Counted from the stretch's first letter, positions 1 through 5,418 are shown. The stretch: DNA of 5,418 bases from JANOAR01 sp031411235 (GCA_031411235.1 JANOAR010000105.1:1-5418); one strand, 5' to 3'. Notes: generated from the letters alone by a model not told the origin. Numbers and translations: made by a program.

Positions 1-184
1 CGCACAAAACGGTAGTCAAGGGCCACTTGCAACCCAGCCAAAGCCCATGCAAAACACCCCACCCACAGTGTCCTACATTGTGAGGCATCGAGCCACCTTC
101 TGAATTACTCTTCGGTGTCTCTTTTCAATGAGGCATCACGCTCATCATTGCAGAAAAGCGCCTAGTTGGCGAAGGGGGCGCACA

Positions 185-212
185 CGGGCGAGCGAGCCCG
201 CATTCCCTTTTT
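185..212. terminator. Weak GC hairpin downstream of the kinase gene
   Basis: CGGGC (185-189) and GCCCG (196-200) can form a 5-bp stem with a 6-base loop, 28 bases past the kinase stop codon. On the plus strand a run of five T (208-212) follows after 7 bases. On the minus strand, where the kinase transcript would end, no T-run follows. It therefore does not look like a textbook intrinsic terminator for the kinase. It could end an incoming plus-strand transcript or simply be a hairpin. The rest of 1-228 shows nothing I can support. Confidence 0.22.
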
Positions 213-228
213 CAATCGCTGTTGCATT

Positions 229-2931
229 TCATCGCTGCATTTCCTGCTTTGCTTCGACTTGCTGACCTAGCTTTTGGGCGCGTTGCCAAGTGGCGAGTTC
301 GGTGGGCGGAGGCAGGTCAGGATGGGCTTGGTGCTGCATGTCCCAGGCCTTGACGCCCCACTGGGCGATGTAGCCGCAGAAGCCGAGATCCTGCGCGGCA
401 TCAGGGTTGGTGGTGATGAGCGTCCACATTTGGCGGGCGAGGTCGAGGGCTTCTTCGGCGCGATTTTGGTCGAGGCGTATTTGGGCCATTTCGACGAGGT
501 TCTCGGCGCAGGTGCGGTAGCTGGAGCTGACCTTGATGCGGAGCTGGTGGCACTCCGCATAGCAGCGGTAGGCTTCGTCGGGATGATGGGCCTTGAGCTG
601 TGCTAGGGCCTGGCATTCTAGCGCGATGGCGAGGGTGGTGCTGTTGCCCTGGGCCTCGGCGATGGTGCGGGCTTCGGCGGCATGGGCGAGGGCGTCGTCA
701 TGGCGGTTGGCACTGCTTTCGGCTTTGGCCAGGGTGCGCAGGGCGAGGCCGATGTCGGGGCGGTTGTTATCTTTATTTTTCTCAGGCGTGGCACTCGGTT
801 GGCGGGCGATGGCAAGGGCTTGTTGGGCGTGCAGGATAGCTTCTTCGTGATGGCGGGCGGTGGTTTCGCAGAGGGATAATGAGATGAGCTGTGGGATGAG
901 GTCGCGGCTGTTTGCACCCAGGCTGGCGGTGGCTCTGGCGAGTCTGTCGCGCAGGAGTTGAGCGCGGCGTGTGTGGTCGCCTTTGGCTTGCAGGAGGCTG
1001 AGCAGGCGGAGTTCGATCAGTTCCAGGCGCTCAACGCTTTTGCTCTGCTTTTGGGCATGGAGGCGGCAGTCGTTCAGCAGGGTCTCGGCTTCGGCAAATT
1101 TTTTGGCCGCTTCTAGGATGGAGGCGTGGATCAATTGTAGCTTGAGCAGGGCGAGGCCTTTGAACTTTTGCTGGTCTGCTTTGGCGAGGCTCTCTTGGGA
1201 GAGGGGCAGGGCATCATTCGGCGAGTCGAGCTTGAGCCAGACGCGGATGAGGTCTGCTTGCACCTCGAACCAAATCTTGCTGCCGTGCTCGCCGTGTTGA
1301 TCCAGGTAGGCCTTGAAGGCGGTGAGCTGGGCGGGCACGGTGATACGGGCTCCGTGGTCGGCTTCGAGGTGAAGGTAGGCGAGCAGGGAGGCGCGCGCAT
1401 CGGGGCTGTCGGGGCCTTGCTGGGTGGCGAGTAGGCTGGCGTGGCGGTGCTGCAAGCGGATGGCGGTTTTCCATTCGCCGATGGTGCTGTAAAGGCCGAC
1501 AAGACGGGCGATGAGGCTAAGCTGTAAGCTGGGCTCATTTTCCATTTCAAGCAGTAGCTTCTCACTGCGATCGAGGGCGAGCTTGAGCACTTCGGGGTTG
1601 CTGCCTTGGTGGGCTTCTTCAGCAGCGTTATCGAGGAGTTGTTCGAGGAAGGCAGCGGTCTGCTGTGCGCGATGGGTCTCGCCTTGGGCAGTGGCTTCAG
1701 CGAGGGTGGCGCGGGCGCTTTGTTGCTCGGCGATGCGTTGTTCGCGACGGGCTACGATGGCTTGCCAGATGGCGATGCCGCTGCCAGCAAAGATGGCGAT
1801 GGCGCTGATGCTGGCGGCGATGAACGCAGCGCGATGGCGGCGCATCCACTGCGCGGTGATGTAGCTGACGCTGGGTGGATGAACGGTGACGGGTTCGTTG
1901 TTGAGATAGCGCTGAAGGTCTGCTGCAAACTCGGCGGCGGAGGCATAGCGGTGGCGAGGCTCCTTTTGCAAGGCACAGAGTGCGATGGAGTCGAGGTCTT
2001 TTGAGATGGCGGATTTCTGATGGCCGATTGTCAATTGGGCGATGCCACTCACGGCGGAGTTTTTCTCCCCTTCGCGATCCGCGATCCTCAGTCTGCAATG
2101 CGATGGCCGCTGCGGCACGATGTCATTCATCATCCGCTGCATCTCTTCACGGCTGAGCGAGCGGAGGCTTTCTGTATCGAAGGGCGGCTGGCCCGCCAGC
2201 AGTTCATAGAGCACTGCGCCGAGGGAGTAGATGTCGCTGCGCGTATCCATTTCCTCCAGGTTGGCGAATTGCTCGGGCGACATGTACGGGAGCGTGCCCA
2301 TGGTTCGCTCGACGCTCTTCGTCGAGGAGATGCGGGCTGCCTGCTGTGCAATGATTGCCTTGGCGATGCCGAAGTCGATGATCTTGGGCACGGGCTGGCC
2401 ATCGACTTCGGTGATGAGGATGTTGGAGGGCTTGAGATCGCAGTGGATGATGCCTTTTTGATGCGCGTGCTGCACGCCCATACACACGGCTTTAAAGAGG
2501 CTGATGCGCTGGCCCAGCGGCATCTCTCGCTCGGCGCAGTAGCGGGTGATGGGGCTGCCCTTCACAAGCTCCATGATGAAGTAAGGCCGCTCATCGTCAG
2601 TGTGGCCAGCATCGAGGATGGCGGTGATGTGGGGATGCGCCATTCTCGCGAGCACGTGGTATTCCAACTCAAAACGACGGATAACCTCGCTCGACGAGTC
2701 CATGCCCAGCTTGATCAACTTCAGCGCGACTTGCCGCTCGACTGGCAGCGACTGCTGCGCCCGCCACACAATGCCAAAGCCCCCCTCGCCGATCTGCTCT
2801 ATGAGCTGGTAGGGGCCGATGAAATCTCCCGGCTGTTCGGTGCCGAGATCGCACGGCATGAGGACATCCTCCAACAGCGCGGCGATGACGGCGTCATCAA
2901 GGCGAGGTTCAGTCAGGGAGGAGCGCATCAT
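229..2931 (-). CDS. Transmembrane serine/threonine protein kinase with C-terminal TPR-like repeats
   Basis: This is a Hanks-type Ser/Thr kinase of about 900 residues, probably a membrane sensor. Numbering is from the ATG at 2931. The kinase domain spans about 40-343, with glycine loop GEGGFG (48-53), VALK lysine K71, a likely helix-C Glu E90, catalytic loop HCDLKPSN (163-170), DFG (186-188), SPE (218-220) and helix-F Asp D233. All catalytic residues are present, but HRD reads HCD, so it is a non-RD kinase. One hydrophobic helix (about 369-390) is flanked by Arg/His on the inner side. A charged, Gln/Ala-rich probable coiled coil (394-425) and a long helical region resembling TPRs (about 427-860) follow, presumably outside the membrane. 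Residues about 278-311 are encoded by a 7-bp periodic repeat. An in-frame ATG at 3021 would add 30 residues, but it would leave almost no space to the divergent gene. Only a poor ribosome site (AAGG, 11 bases upstream) precedes 2931; a second ATG lies at 2928. The substrate is unknown; the adjacent sigma factor is a candidate. Confidence 0.93.
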   Translation of the reverse strand: MMRSSLTEPRLDDAVIAALLEDVLMPCDLGTEQPGDFIGPYQLIEQIGEGGFGIVWRAQQSLPVERQVALKLIKLGMDSSSEVIRRFELEYHVLARMAHPHITAILDAGHTDDERPYFIMELVKGSPITRYCAEREMPLGQRISLFKAVCMGVQHAHQKGIIHCDLKPSNILITEVDGQPVPKIIDFGIAKAIIAQQAARISSTKSVERTMGTLPYMSPEQFANLEEMDTRSDIYSLGAVLYELLAGQPPFDTESLRSLSREEMQRMMNDIVPQRPSHCRLRIADREGEKNSAVSGIAQLTIGHQKSAISKDLDSIALCALQKEPRHRYASAAEFAADLQRYLNNEPVTVHPPSVSYITAQWMRRHRAAFIAASISAIAIFAGSGIAIWQAIVARREQRIAEQQSARATLAEATAQGETHRAQQTAAFLEQLLDNAAEEAHQGSNPEVLKLALDRSEKLLLEMENEPSLQLSLIARLVGLYSTIGEWKTAIRLQHRHASLLATQQGPDSPDARASLLAYLHLEADHGARITVPAQLTAFKAYLDQHGEHGSKIWFEVQADLIRVWLKLDSPNDALPLSQESLAKADQQKFKGLALLKLQLIHASILEAAKKFAEAETLLNDCRLHAQKQSKSVERLELIELRLLSLLQAKGDHTRRAQLLRDRLARATASLGANSRDLIPQLISLSLCETTARHHEEAILHAQQALAIARQPSATPEKNKDNNRPDIGLALRTLAKAESSANRHDDALAHAAEARTIAEAQGNSTTLAIALECQALAQLKAHHPDEAYRCYAECHQLRIKVSSSYRTCAENLVEMAQIRLDQNRAEEALDLARQMWTLITTNPDAAQDLGFCGYIAQWGVKAWDMQHQAHPDLPPPTELATWQRAQKLGQQVEAKQEMQR
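1999..2104 (-). repeat. Degenerate heptanucleotide repeat inside the kinase coding sequence
   Basis: On the plus strand GAT recurs exactly every 7 bases at 2005, 2012, 2019 and 2026. A second block has GAT, GAT, AGT and AAT at 2076, 2083, 2090 and 2097. On the minus strand the units read like GACAATC, GGCCATC, AGAAATC, CGCCATC. A 7-bp period is not a codon multiple, so protein-level repetition does not explain it. The repeat encodes about 34 residues of the kinase C-lobe, between helix F/G and the conserved 'DLDSIALCALQKEP' segment. It resembles the short tandem heptamers known from intergenic DNA in other bacteria. The period is directly visible; its origin as an inserted repeat is inference. 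Confidence 0.6.
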
Positions 2932-3050
2932 AGGATCTGGTGCCTTGCAATAAGCTGAAATGAGCGAAAGTGTGACAGCGTGTTTGATGTTTTTTGCGGC
3001 ACTTGATGCTTCGCTTCTCATAGCTCGGCGTGACGGCTCACCCTTTAGAC
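2932..3050. promoter_or_regulatory. Divergent promoter region between kinase and sigma factor genes
   Basis: About 119 bp separate the preferred starts of the two divergently transcribed genes, so promoters for both should lie here. The segment is more AT-rich than its surroundings, with a T-run near 2990. I could not identify convincing -35/-10 pairs, an ECF-type AAC/CGT promoter or a sigma-54 site. Neither gene has a clear Shine-Dalgarno sequence. Shared control, including autoregulation by the sigma factor, is plausible from the arrangement only. Confidence 0.4.
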
Positions 3051-3755
3051 ATGCAAGCGCACTTTACCAACACGAGCTGGACGATGATCCTCGATGCCGC
3101 CAAGACCGATGCGCGCGAGAGCAGGCCCGCGCTGGATCAGCTATGCCGCACGTACTGGGAGCCGTTGTATTATTATGCATGCAGCATGGGCAAGAGTCAT
3201 CAAGACGCAGAAGACATCACGCAGGCATTCTTTCAGCACTTGTTGGTGACCAACCTGCCAAGCCGCGCCAAGCCTGAGCTGGGGCGCTTTCGCAGTTATC
3301 TCCTCACCTCTATGCGGCACTTCATCCTCACCGCCCATCGCAATGCAACCGTGCAAAAGCGTGGCGGCAAGGCAGAACATCTGCGCCTAGATGATCAGCA
3401 CGAAGAGCGCCAGGAACTCAGCACGGCCAGTTCAATCGAGGCGACCTATGATCGCCACTTCGCGCACGCATTGGTCTCCAACGTGCTCGATCAATTGGCC
3501 AATCAACAAGCCGCCCTGGGCAATGAAAGTCGCTTCAACCTGTTGCGCCCATTGCTGCTCCTCCCCGAGAACGGTGCCGCCGCACAAAAGGAACTGAGCA
3601 CGCGTCTCGGCATGACTGAGACGAATATCCGCACCTCGCTAAGCCGCCTGCGTGCCCAGTTCCGCGACCTAGTGCGCAAGGATGTGGCCCGCATCGTCGA
3701 TGACCCTGCCGATGTGAATGACGAGATCGCGTACTTGCTAAAGGCACTCCGGTGA
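3051..3755 (+). CDS. ECF-type RNA polymerase sigma factor, kinase-associated group
   Basis: This is a 234-residue sigma-70 family factor that would direct RNA polymerase to a dedicated promoter set. Numbering is from the ATG at 3051. The N-terminus FTNTSW matches the 'F.TT.W' start typical of a large sigma group in Verrucomicrobiota, Planctomycetes and Acidobacteria. Region 2 spans about 29-96 and includes LCRTYWEPLYYYA, the acidic DAED motif (52-55) followed by ITQAFF, and GRFRSYLLTSMRHF. A long linker leads to region 4, with a helix-turn-helix at about 179-204 (QKELSTRLGMTETNIRTSLS, then RLRAQFRDLVR) and a conserved-style tail 'DPADVNDEIAYLL'. A GTG at 3030 would add 7 residues. I prefer the ATG because the family usually begins close to this motif, though neither start has a clear ribosome site. 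It is divergent from a membrane kinase and no anti-sigma gene adjoins it, so control by phosphorylation is a reasonable inference. It is longer than a minimal ECF factor. Confidence 0.9.
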   Translation: MQAHFTNTSWTMILDAAKTDARESRPALDQLCRTYWEPLYYYACSMGKSHQDAEDITQAFFQHLLVTNLPSRAKPELGRFRSYLLTSMRHFILTAHRNATVQKRGGKAEHLRLDDQHEERQELSTASSIEATYDRHFAHALVSNVLDQLANQQAALGNESRFNLLRPLLLLPENGAAAQKELSTRLGMTETNIRTSLSRLRAQFRDLVRKDVARIVDDPADVNDEIAYLLKALR

Positions 3756-3832
3756 ATTTGAAGTGCAGCCATTCAAAGCACAGCCGAGAGACACACGCCG
3801 TACGAAGCGTTAGCAGCAGTCCCCCCGCACCT

Positions 3833-3880
3833 GTTCCTCGTCTCCCCATCTCATAGTCTCCAAGTCTCCCCGTCTTTCCG
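3833..3880 (+). repeat. Degenerate octanucleotide tandem repeat upstream of DUF58 gene
   Basis: TCT recurs exactly every 8 bases at 3841, 3849, 3857, 3865 and 3873, giving units TCTCCCCA, TCTCATAG, TCTCCAAG, TCTCCCCG and TCTTTCCG. A weaker unit (GTTCCTCG) precedes them at 3833. The array ends 5 bases before the DUF58 start codon, so it occupies the place of the ribosome-binding site and no purine-rich Shine-Dalgarno is present. The remainder of the 3756-3885 gap holds only a weak AT hairpin (TTTGAA/TTCAAA, 3757-3777). Confidence 0.65.
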
Positions 3881-3885
3881 CCCCC

Positions 3886-4782
3886 ATGGCCACCATTTCC
3901 GACATCCTCCACGCTGAAGACATCTCCCCACTCGCCCACTTGCAGCTCTTCGCACGCACCGTTGTCGAAGGTTTCACCACCGGCCTCCATGCCTCGCCGC
4001 ACAAGGGATTCAGCGTCGAGTTCCGCCAGACGCGGCCCTACGTGCAGGGCGACGAGATTCGTCGCATCGACTGGAAAATCTTTGGCCGCACCGACCGCTT
4101 CTACATCCGCGAGTACGAGGAGGAGACCAATCTGCGCGCCACCATCGTGCTCGATGCCAGCGGCAGCATGGGCTACAAAGGCACCCAGGGGCAGGAGAAG
4201 TTCGACTACGCGCGCAAGCTCGCCGCCTCGCTCGCCTACCTGCTCATGAGCCAGCAGGATGCCGCCGGTCTCATCACCTTCGACAGCAAAGTCCGCACCT
4301 TCGTGCCCAACCGCACCCGCATCACCCACCTGCACCACCTTCTCGAAGCCATGGTGAAGACCGAGCCCGGCGAAGACACCGACCTCGCCAGCGTCGTTGA
4401 ATCCCTCGCCCCACGGTTGAAACGGCGCGGCCTCATCATCCTCATCAGCGACCTCTTCGACGATGCCGCCGCACTGCTGCGCGCCATCGGCATCCTGCGC
4501 CGTCAGGGTCACGAGATCATCATCTTCCAGCTCTGGGATCGCGACGAGATCGACTTCCCCTTCAGCCGCTGGAGCCGCTTCGAGAACATGGAAGACATCG
4601 AGGAATTCATGATGCTAGACCCCGCCGCGATCCGCCAAAGTTACCTCAAAGTGCTAGCCGACTGGCGGCAGACGCTCACCGAAGGCCTGCGCAAACACGA
4701 AGTCGATCTCATCCCCATGATCACCGATGAACCCCACGCCGAGGCGCTACGCAAGTACCTCGCCCTGCGGATGCGCCGCTAG
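3886..4782 (+). CDS. DUF58 domain protein with von Willebrand A-like fold
   Basis: This 298-residue protein belongs to the DUF58 family. The diagnostic block is present: HKGFSVEFRQTRPY (39-52), then QGDEIRRIDWKIFGRTDRFY (54-73) and the acidic EYEEE (76-80). It leads directly into a vWA-like metal site, DASGS (90-94), with later candidate ligands T165 and D189 in the 'ILISDLFDD' strand. No signal peptide or membrane helix is evident, so it should be cytoplasmic or peripheral, unlike longer DUF58 proteins with two N-terminal helices. Family members commonly work with MoxR-type AAA+ ATPases and Bat-type vWA proteins in metal-insertion, folding or envelope-stress roles. The exact function is unknown and none of those partners is encoded here. 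The ATG at 3886 fits the usual N-terminal length. It lies 130 bp after the sigma gene on the same strand; co-transcription is possible but unproven. Confidence 0.92.
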   Translation: MATISDILHAEDISPLAHLQLFARTVVEGFTTGLHASPHKGFSVEFRQTRPYVQGDEIRRIDWKIFGRTDRFYIREYEEETNLRATIVLDASGSMGYKGTQGQEKFDYARKLAASLAYLLMSQQDAAGLITFDSKVRTFVPNRTRITHLHHLLEAMVKTEPGEDTDLASVVESLAPRLKRRGLIILISDLFDDAAALLRAIGILRRQGHEIIIFQLWDRDEIDFPFSRWSRFENMEDIEEFMMLDPAAIRQSYLKVLADWRQTLTEGLRKHEVDLIPMITDEPHAEALRKYLALRMRR

Positions 4783-4797
4783 CCAGCTTCCAAGTAG

Positions 4798-4817
4798 CCT
4801 TGCCCGTGAGGGCGAGG
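4798..4817 (+). terminator. Hairpin just after the DUF58 gene, possible terminator
   Basis: CCTTGCCC (4798-4805) and GGGCGAGG (4810-4817) form an 8-bp stem with one T-G wobble and a GTGA loop, a GNRA-type tetraloop in RNA. It begins 16 bases past the DUF58 stop. The downstream bases (TTCCCTGG) are not a T-run, so intrinsic termination is uncertain. It may equally be part of the repeat cluster that follows. Confidence 0.4.
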
Positions 4818-4830
4818 TTCCCTGGTAGTA

Positions 4831-4842
4831 GGCCAGTTGGCC
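4831..4842. repeat. Short perfect palindrome
   Basis: GGCCA, GT, TGGCC forms a 12-bp perfect inverted repeat with a 2-base centre. It lies 13 bases after the preceding hairpin and is one of at least six palindromes packed between 4798 and 5001. The function is unknown. It is too short to hold a stable RNA hairpin alone, since the loop would have to open further. Confidence 0.35.
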
Positions 4843-4865
4843 CCACCGCTGACACAGAAAGCAGC

Positions 4866-4888
4866 GTGGCACAGGCATCCTGCCAGTG
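4866..4888. repeat. Dispersed palindromic repeat copy, GTGILPV/QDACAT type
   Basis: The segment contains CAGG, CAT, CCTG, flanked by TGG(CA) and CCA, so it can fold as an interrupted hairpin (4867-4885). Read on the plus strand it would give the peptide GTGILPV (4868-4888), and on the minus strand HWQDACAT. From memory, near-identical peptide strings recur in spurious small reading frames of Verrucomicrobiota genomes, which suggests a dispersed intergenic repeat. No real gene is called here. I could not count copies. Confidence 0.45.
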
Positions 4889-4903
4889 TTTCCCCCCAAC
4901 CAG

Positions 4904-4916
4904 GAAAATCATTTTC
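4904..4916. repeat. AT-rich perfect palindrome
   Basis: GAAAAT, C, ATTTTC is a perfect 13-bp palindrome around one central base. As RNA it would give a 5-bp stem with a TCA loop. It sits between the dispersed-repeat copy and the two-hairpin element. It could be an operator for a dimeric regulator of the downstream gene or simply part of the repeat cluster. Confidence 0.35.
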
Positions 4917-4946
4917 TCAGTGTAACTCTTCAAGTGCTGTCGATCT

Positions 4947-5001
4947 GAACCCCAGAGGGGTTCTTCTTGAATAACCTGGGGTCATACGACCCCAGGCTAT
5001 T
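4947..5001. repeat. Two-hairpin REP-like element
   Basis: The first arm is GAACCCC, AGA, GGGGTTC (4947-4963), a perfect 7-bp stem with a 3-base loop. The second arm has a perfect 9-bp stem CCTGGGGTC / GACCCCAGG around an ATAC loop (4975-4996). It extends to 4970-5001 by AATA/TATT beyond one A-C mismatch. The arms are 6 bases apart. Both are near-symmetric, so the element would fold on either strand. This layout resembles REP-like intergenic elements. It ends just before the GAGGG ribosome site of the next gene, so it may lie in that gene's leader. Confidence 0.6.
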
Positions 5002-5017
5002 CGAGGGAAATACTTGC

Positions 5018-5269
5018 ATGGTTCGGCAGACCACCTTAATCGTTACACCATTTTTTACAGTCATCCTGATCAGCCAAGCCTCATTACTTGCAGACGTTCC
5101 CGAGGCCGTTCTAACTCTGCTCCGACAAGACCTCAGTGCAGGGATGCATGCATCGGATCCGACTGTCACCGACGATAAGGTTGCCCAGGAATTTGGGGCC
5201 TTCGAGAAAGCGGCGGCTGATGGACCAGCGACGTTGCGAAGTGCTTTGCTTTCACGCCTACTGAGTTAG
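5018..5269 (+). CDS. Small hypothetical protein with signal peptide
   Basis: I do not recognise this 83-residue protein. From the ATG at 5018 it begins MVRQ, then a hydrophobic stretch (about 5-24, TTLIVTPFFTVILISQASLL) and 'ADVPEA', which together look like a Sec signal peptide cleaved near residue 25. The mature part is about 58 residues, mostly helical by appearance, with no cysteines or known motif. GAGGG at 5003-5007, ten bases before the ATG, is a plausible ribosome site and supports this start. An in-frame TTG at 4967 would place the start inside the hairpin element and is unlikely. The gene may instead be the 5' part of a longer gene broken by a frameshift, because a neighbouring frame stays open from 5221 to the window edge. 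Confidence 0.45.
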   Translation: MVRQTTLIVTPFFTVILISQASLLADVPEAVLTLLRQDLSAGMHASDPTVTDDKVAQEFGAFEKAAADGPATLRSALLSRLLS

Positions 5270-5418
5270 AAGCCTTTAACCCGAACGCCGCGATTGATCG
5301 GCGACTATCATCACCAATCCTTGGCCTGATGCGGTTCGGCGACGGCGGGCTCGGTATTTTCCAATACAGTCCCGCCATCGCCAAACCGCCTGAGACTCAA
5401 GCCTTGGCAAAGCTAGCC
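5221..5418 (+). CDS. Possible partial reading frame running off the window edge
   Basis: The frame one base off from the preceding small gene is open from 5221 (after a TGA at 5218) through the last base. It has no stop and no clear start near its beginning; the only ATG lies well inside. It would encode about 66 residues, including ELEAFNPNAAIDRR and LMRFGDGGLGIFQYSP, which look more protein-like than a random frame. 'RFGDGGLGIF' faintly recalls the 'RHGDGGLALFNG' segment of heparinase II/III-type proteins, but this is too weak to name it. It could be the continuation of the 5018-5269 gene after a frameshift, or a degraded gene. Confidence 0.28.

Noticed and set aside
81..137. Direct repeat TGAGGCATC at 81-89 and 129-137
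   Set aside because: Only two 9-bp copies, no inverted repeats or mobile-element gene between them; chance is an adequate explanation.
2938..2952. Resemblance to a sigma-54 promoter (TGGTGCCTTGC)
   Set aside because: The GG to GC spacing is 6 bases rather than 10, so it does not fit the -24/-12 arrangement.
2020..2958. A 312-codon open frame on the plus strand, antisense to the kinase domain
   Set aside because: It lies fully opposite a well-conserved kinase domain, shows no family motif, and its openness follows from the GC-rich codon pattern of the opposite strand.
2932..3021. Extended N-terminus of the kinase starting at 3021
   Set aside because: It adds 30 residues without family resemblance and would place the divergent starts within about 10-30 bases, leaving no room for promoters.
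3757..3777. Hairpin TTTGAA/TTCAAA right after the sigma gene stop
   Set aside because: A 6-bp AT-only stem with a 9-base loop and no T-run is too weak to call a terminator.
3535..4512. A 325-codon open frame on the minus strand, antisense to DUF58 and the end of the sigma gene
   Set aside because: It overlaps two clear genes, lacks recognisable motifs, and its Gly/Ala/Val/Glu-rich translation is typical of a shadow frame.
4721..5169. Minus-strand small frames across the repeat cluster (4721-4933, 4930-5169)
   Set aside because: Their translations are read-throughs of palindromic repeats (for example QDACAT and LGSYDPRLF) and not gene-like.

Overview
The window most likely comes from a member of the Verrucomicrobiota, or a close PVC relative. 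Three things point there: a transmembrane Ser/Thr kinase with a long helical-repeat tail, a kinase-linked ECF sigma factor of the 'F.TT.W' type beside it, and GC-rich intergenic DNA with small palindromic and heptamer/octamer repeats. This placement is inferred from protein style and repeat content, not from a marker gene.

Layout. Bases 1-228 hold no convincing gene. A single large gene runs on the minus strand from about 2931 down to 229. It encodes a kinase domain, one membrane helix and a TPR-like sensor tail. A short divergent intergenic region of about 120 bp separates it from a plus-strand ECF-type sigma factor (3051-3755). After 130 bp that end in a degenerate 8-bp tandem repeat comes a DUF58 / von Willebrand A-like protein (3886-4782). 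Bases 4783-5017 have no gene but carry at least six small palindromes, including a two-hairpin element and a copy of what looks like a dispersed repeat. A small predicted secreted protein (5018-5269) follows. The last 200 bases hold an open frame that runs off the window edge and may be a separate or frameshifted gene.

How the genes may work together. The divergent kinase and sigma pair fits a signalling module. The extracytoplasmic TPR-like tail would sense or bind something, the cytoplasmic kinase would phosphorylate a target, and the neighbouring sigma factor, with no anti-sigma gene in view, is the obvious candidate target. The DUF58 protein probably acts at the envelope or as an adaptor with a MoxR-type ATPase, but no such ATPase gene is in the window.

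The least ordinary signals are: a 7-bp periodic repeat lying inside the kinase coding sequence; an HCD in place of HRD in the kinase catalytic loop; a sigma factor that keeps its acidic DAED motif although it is paired with a kinase; and the dense palindrome array at 4798-5001.
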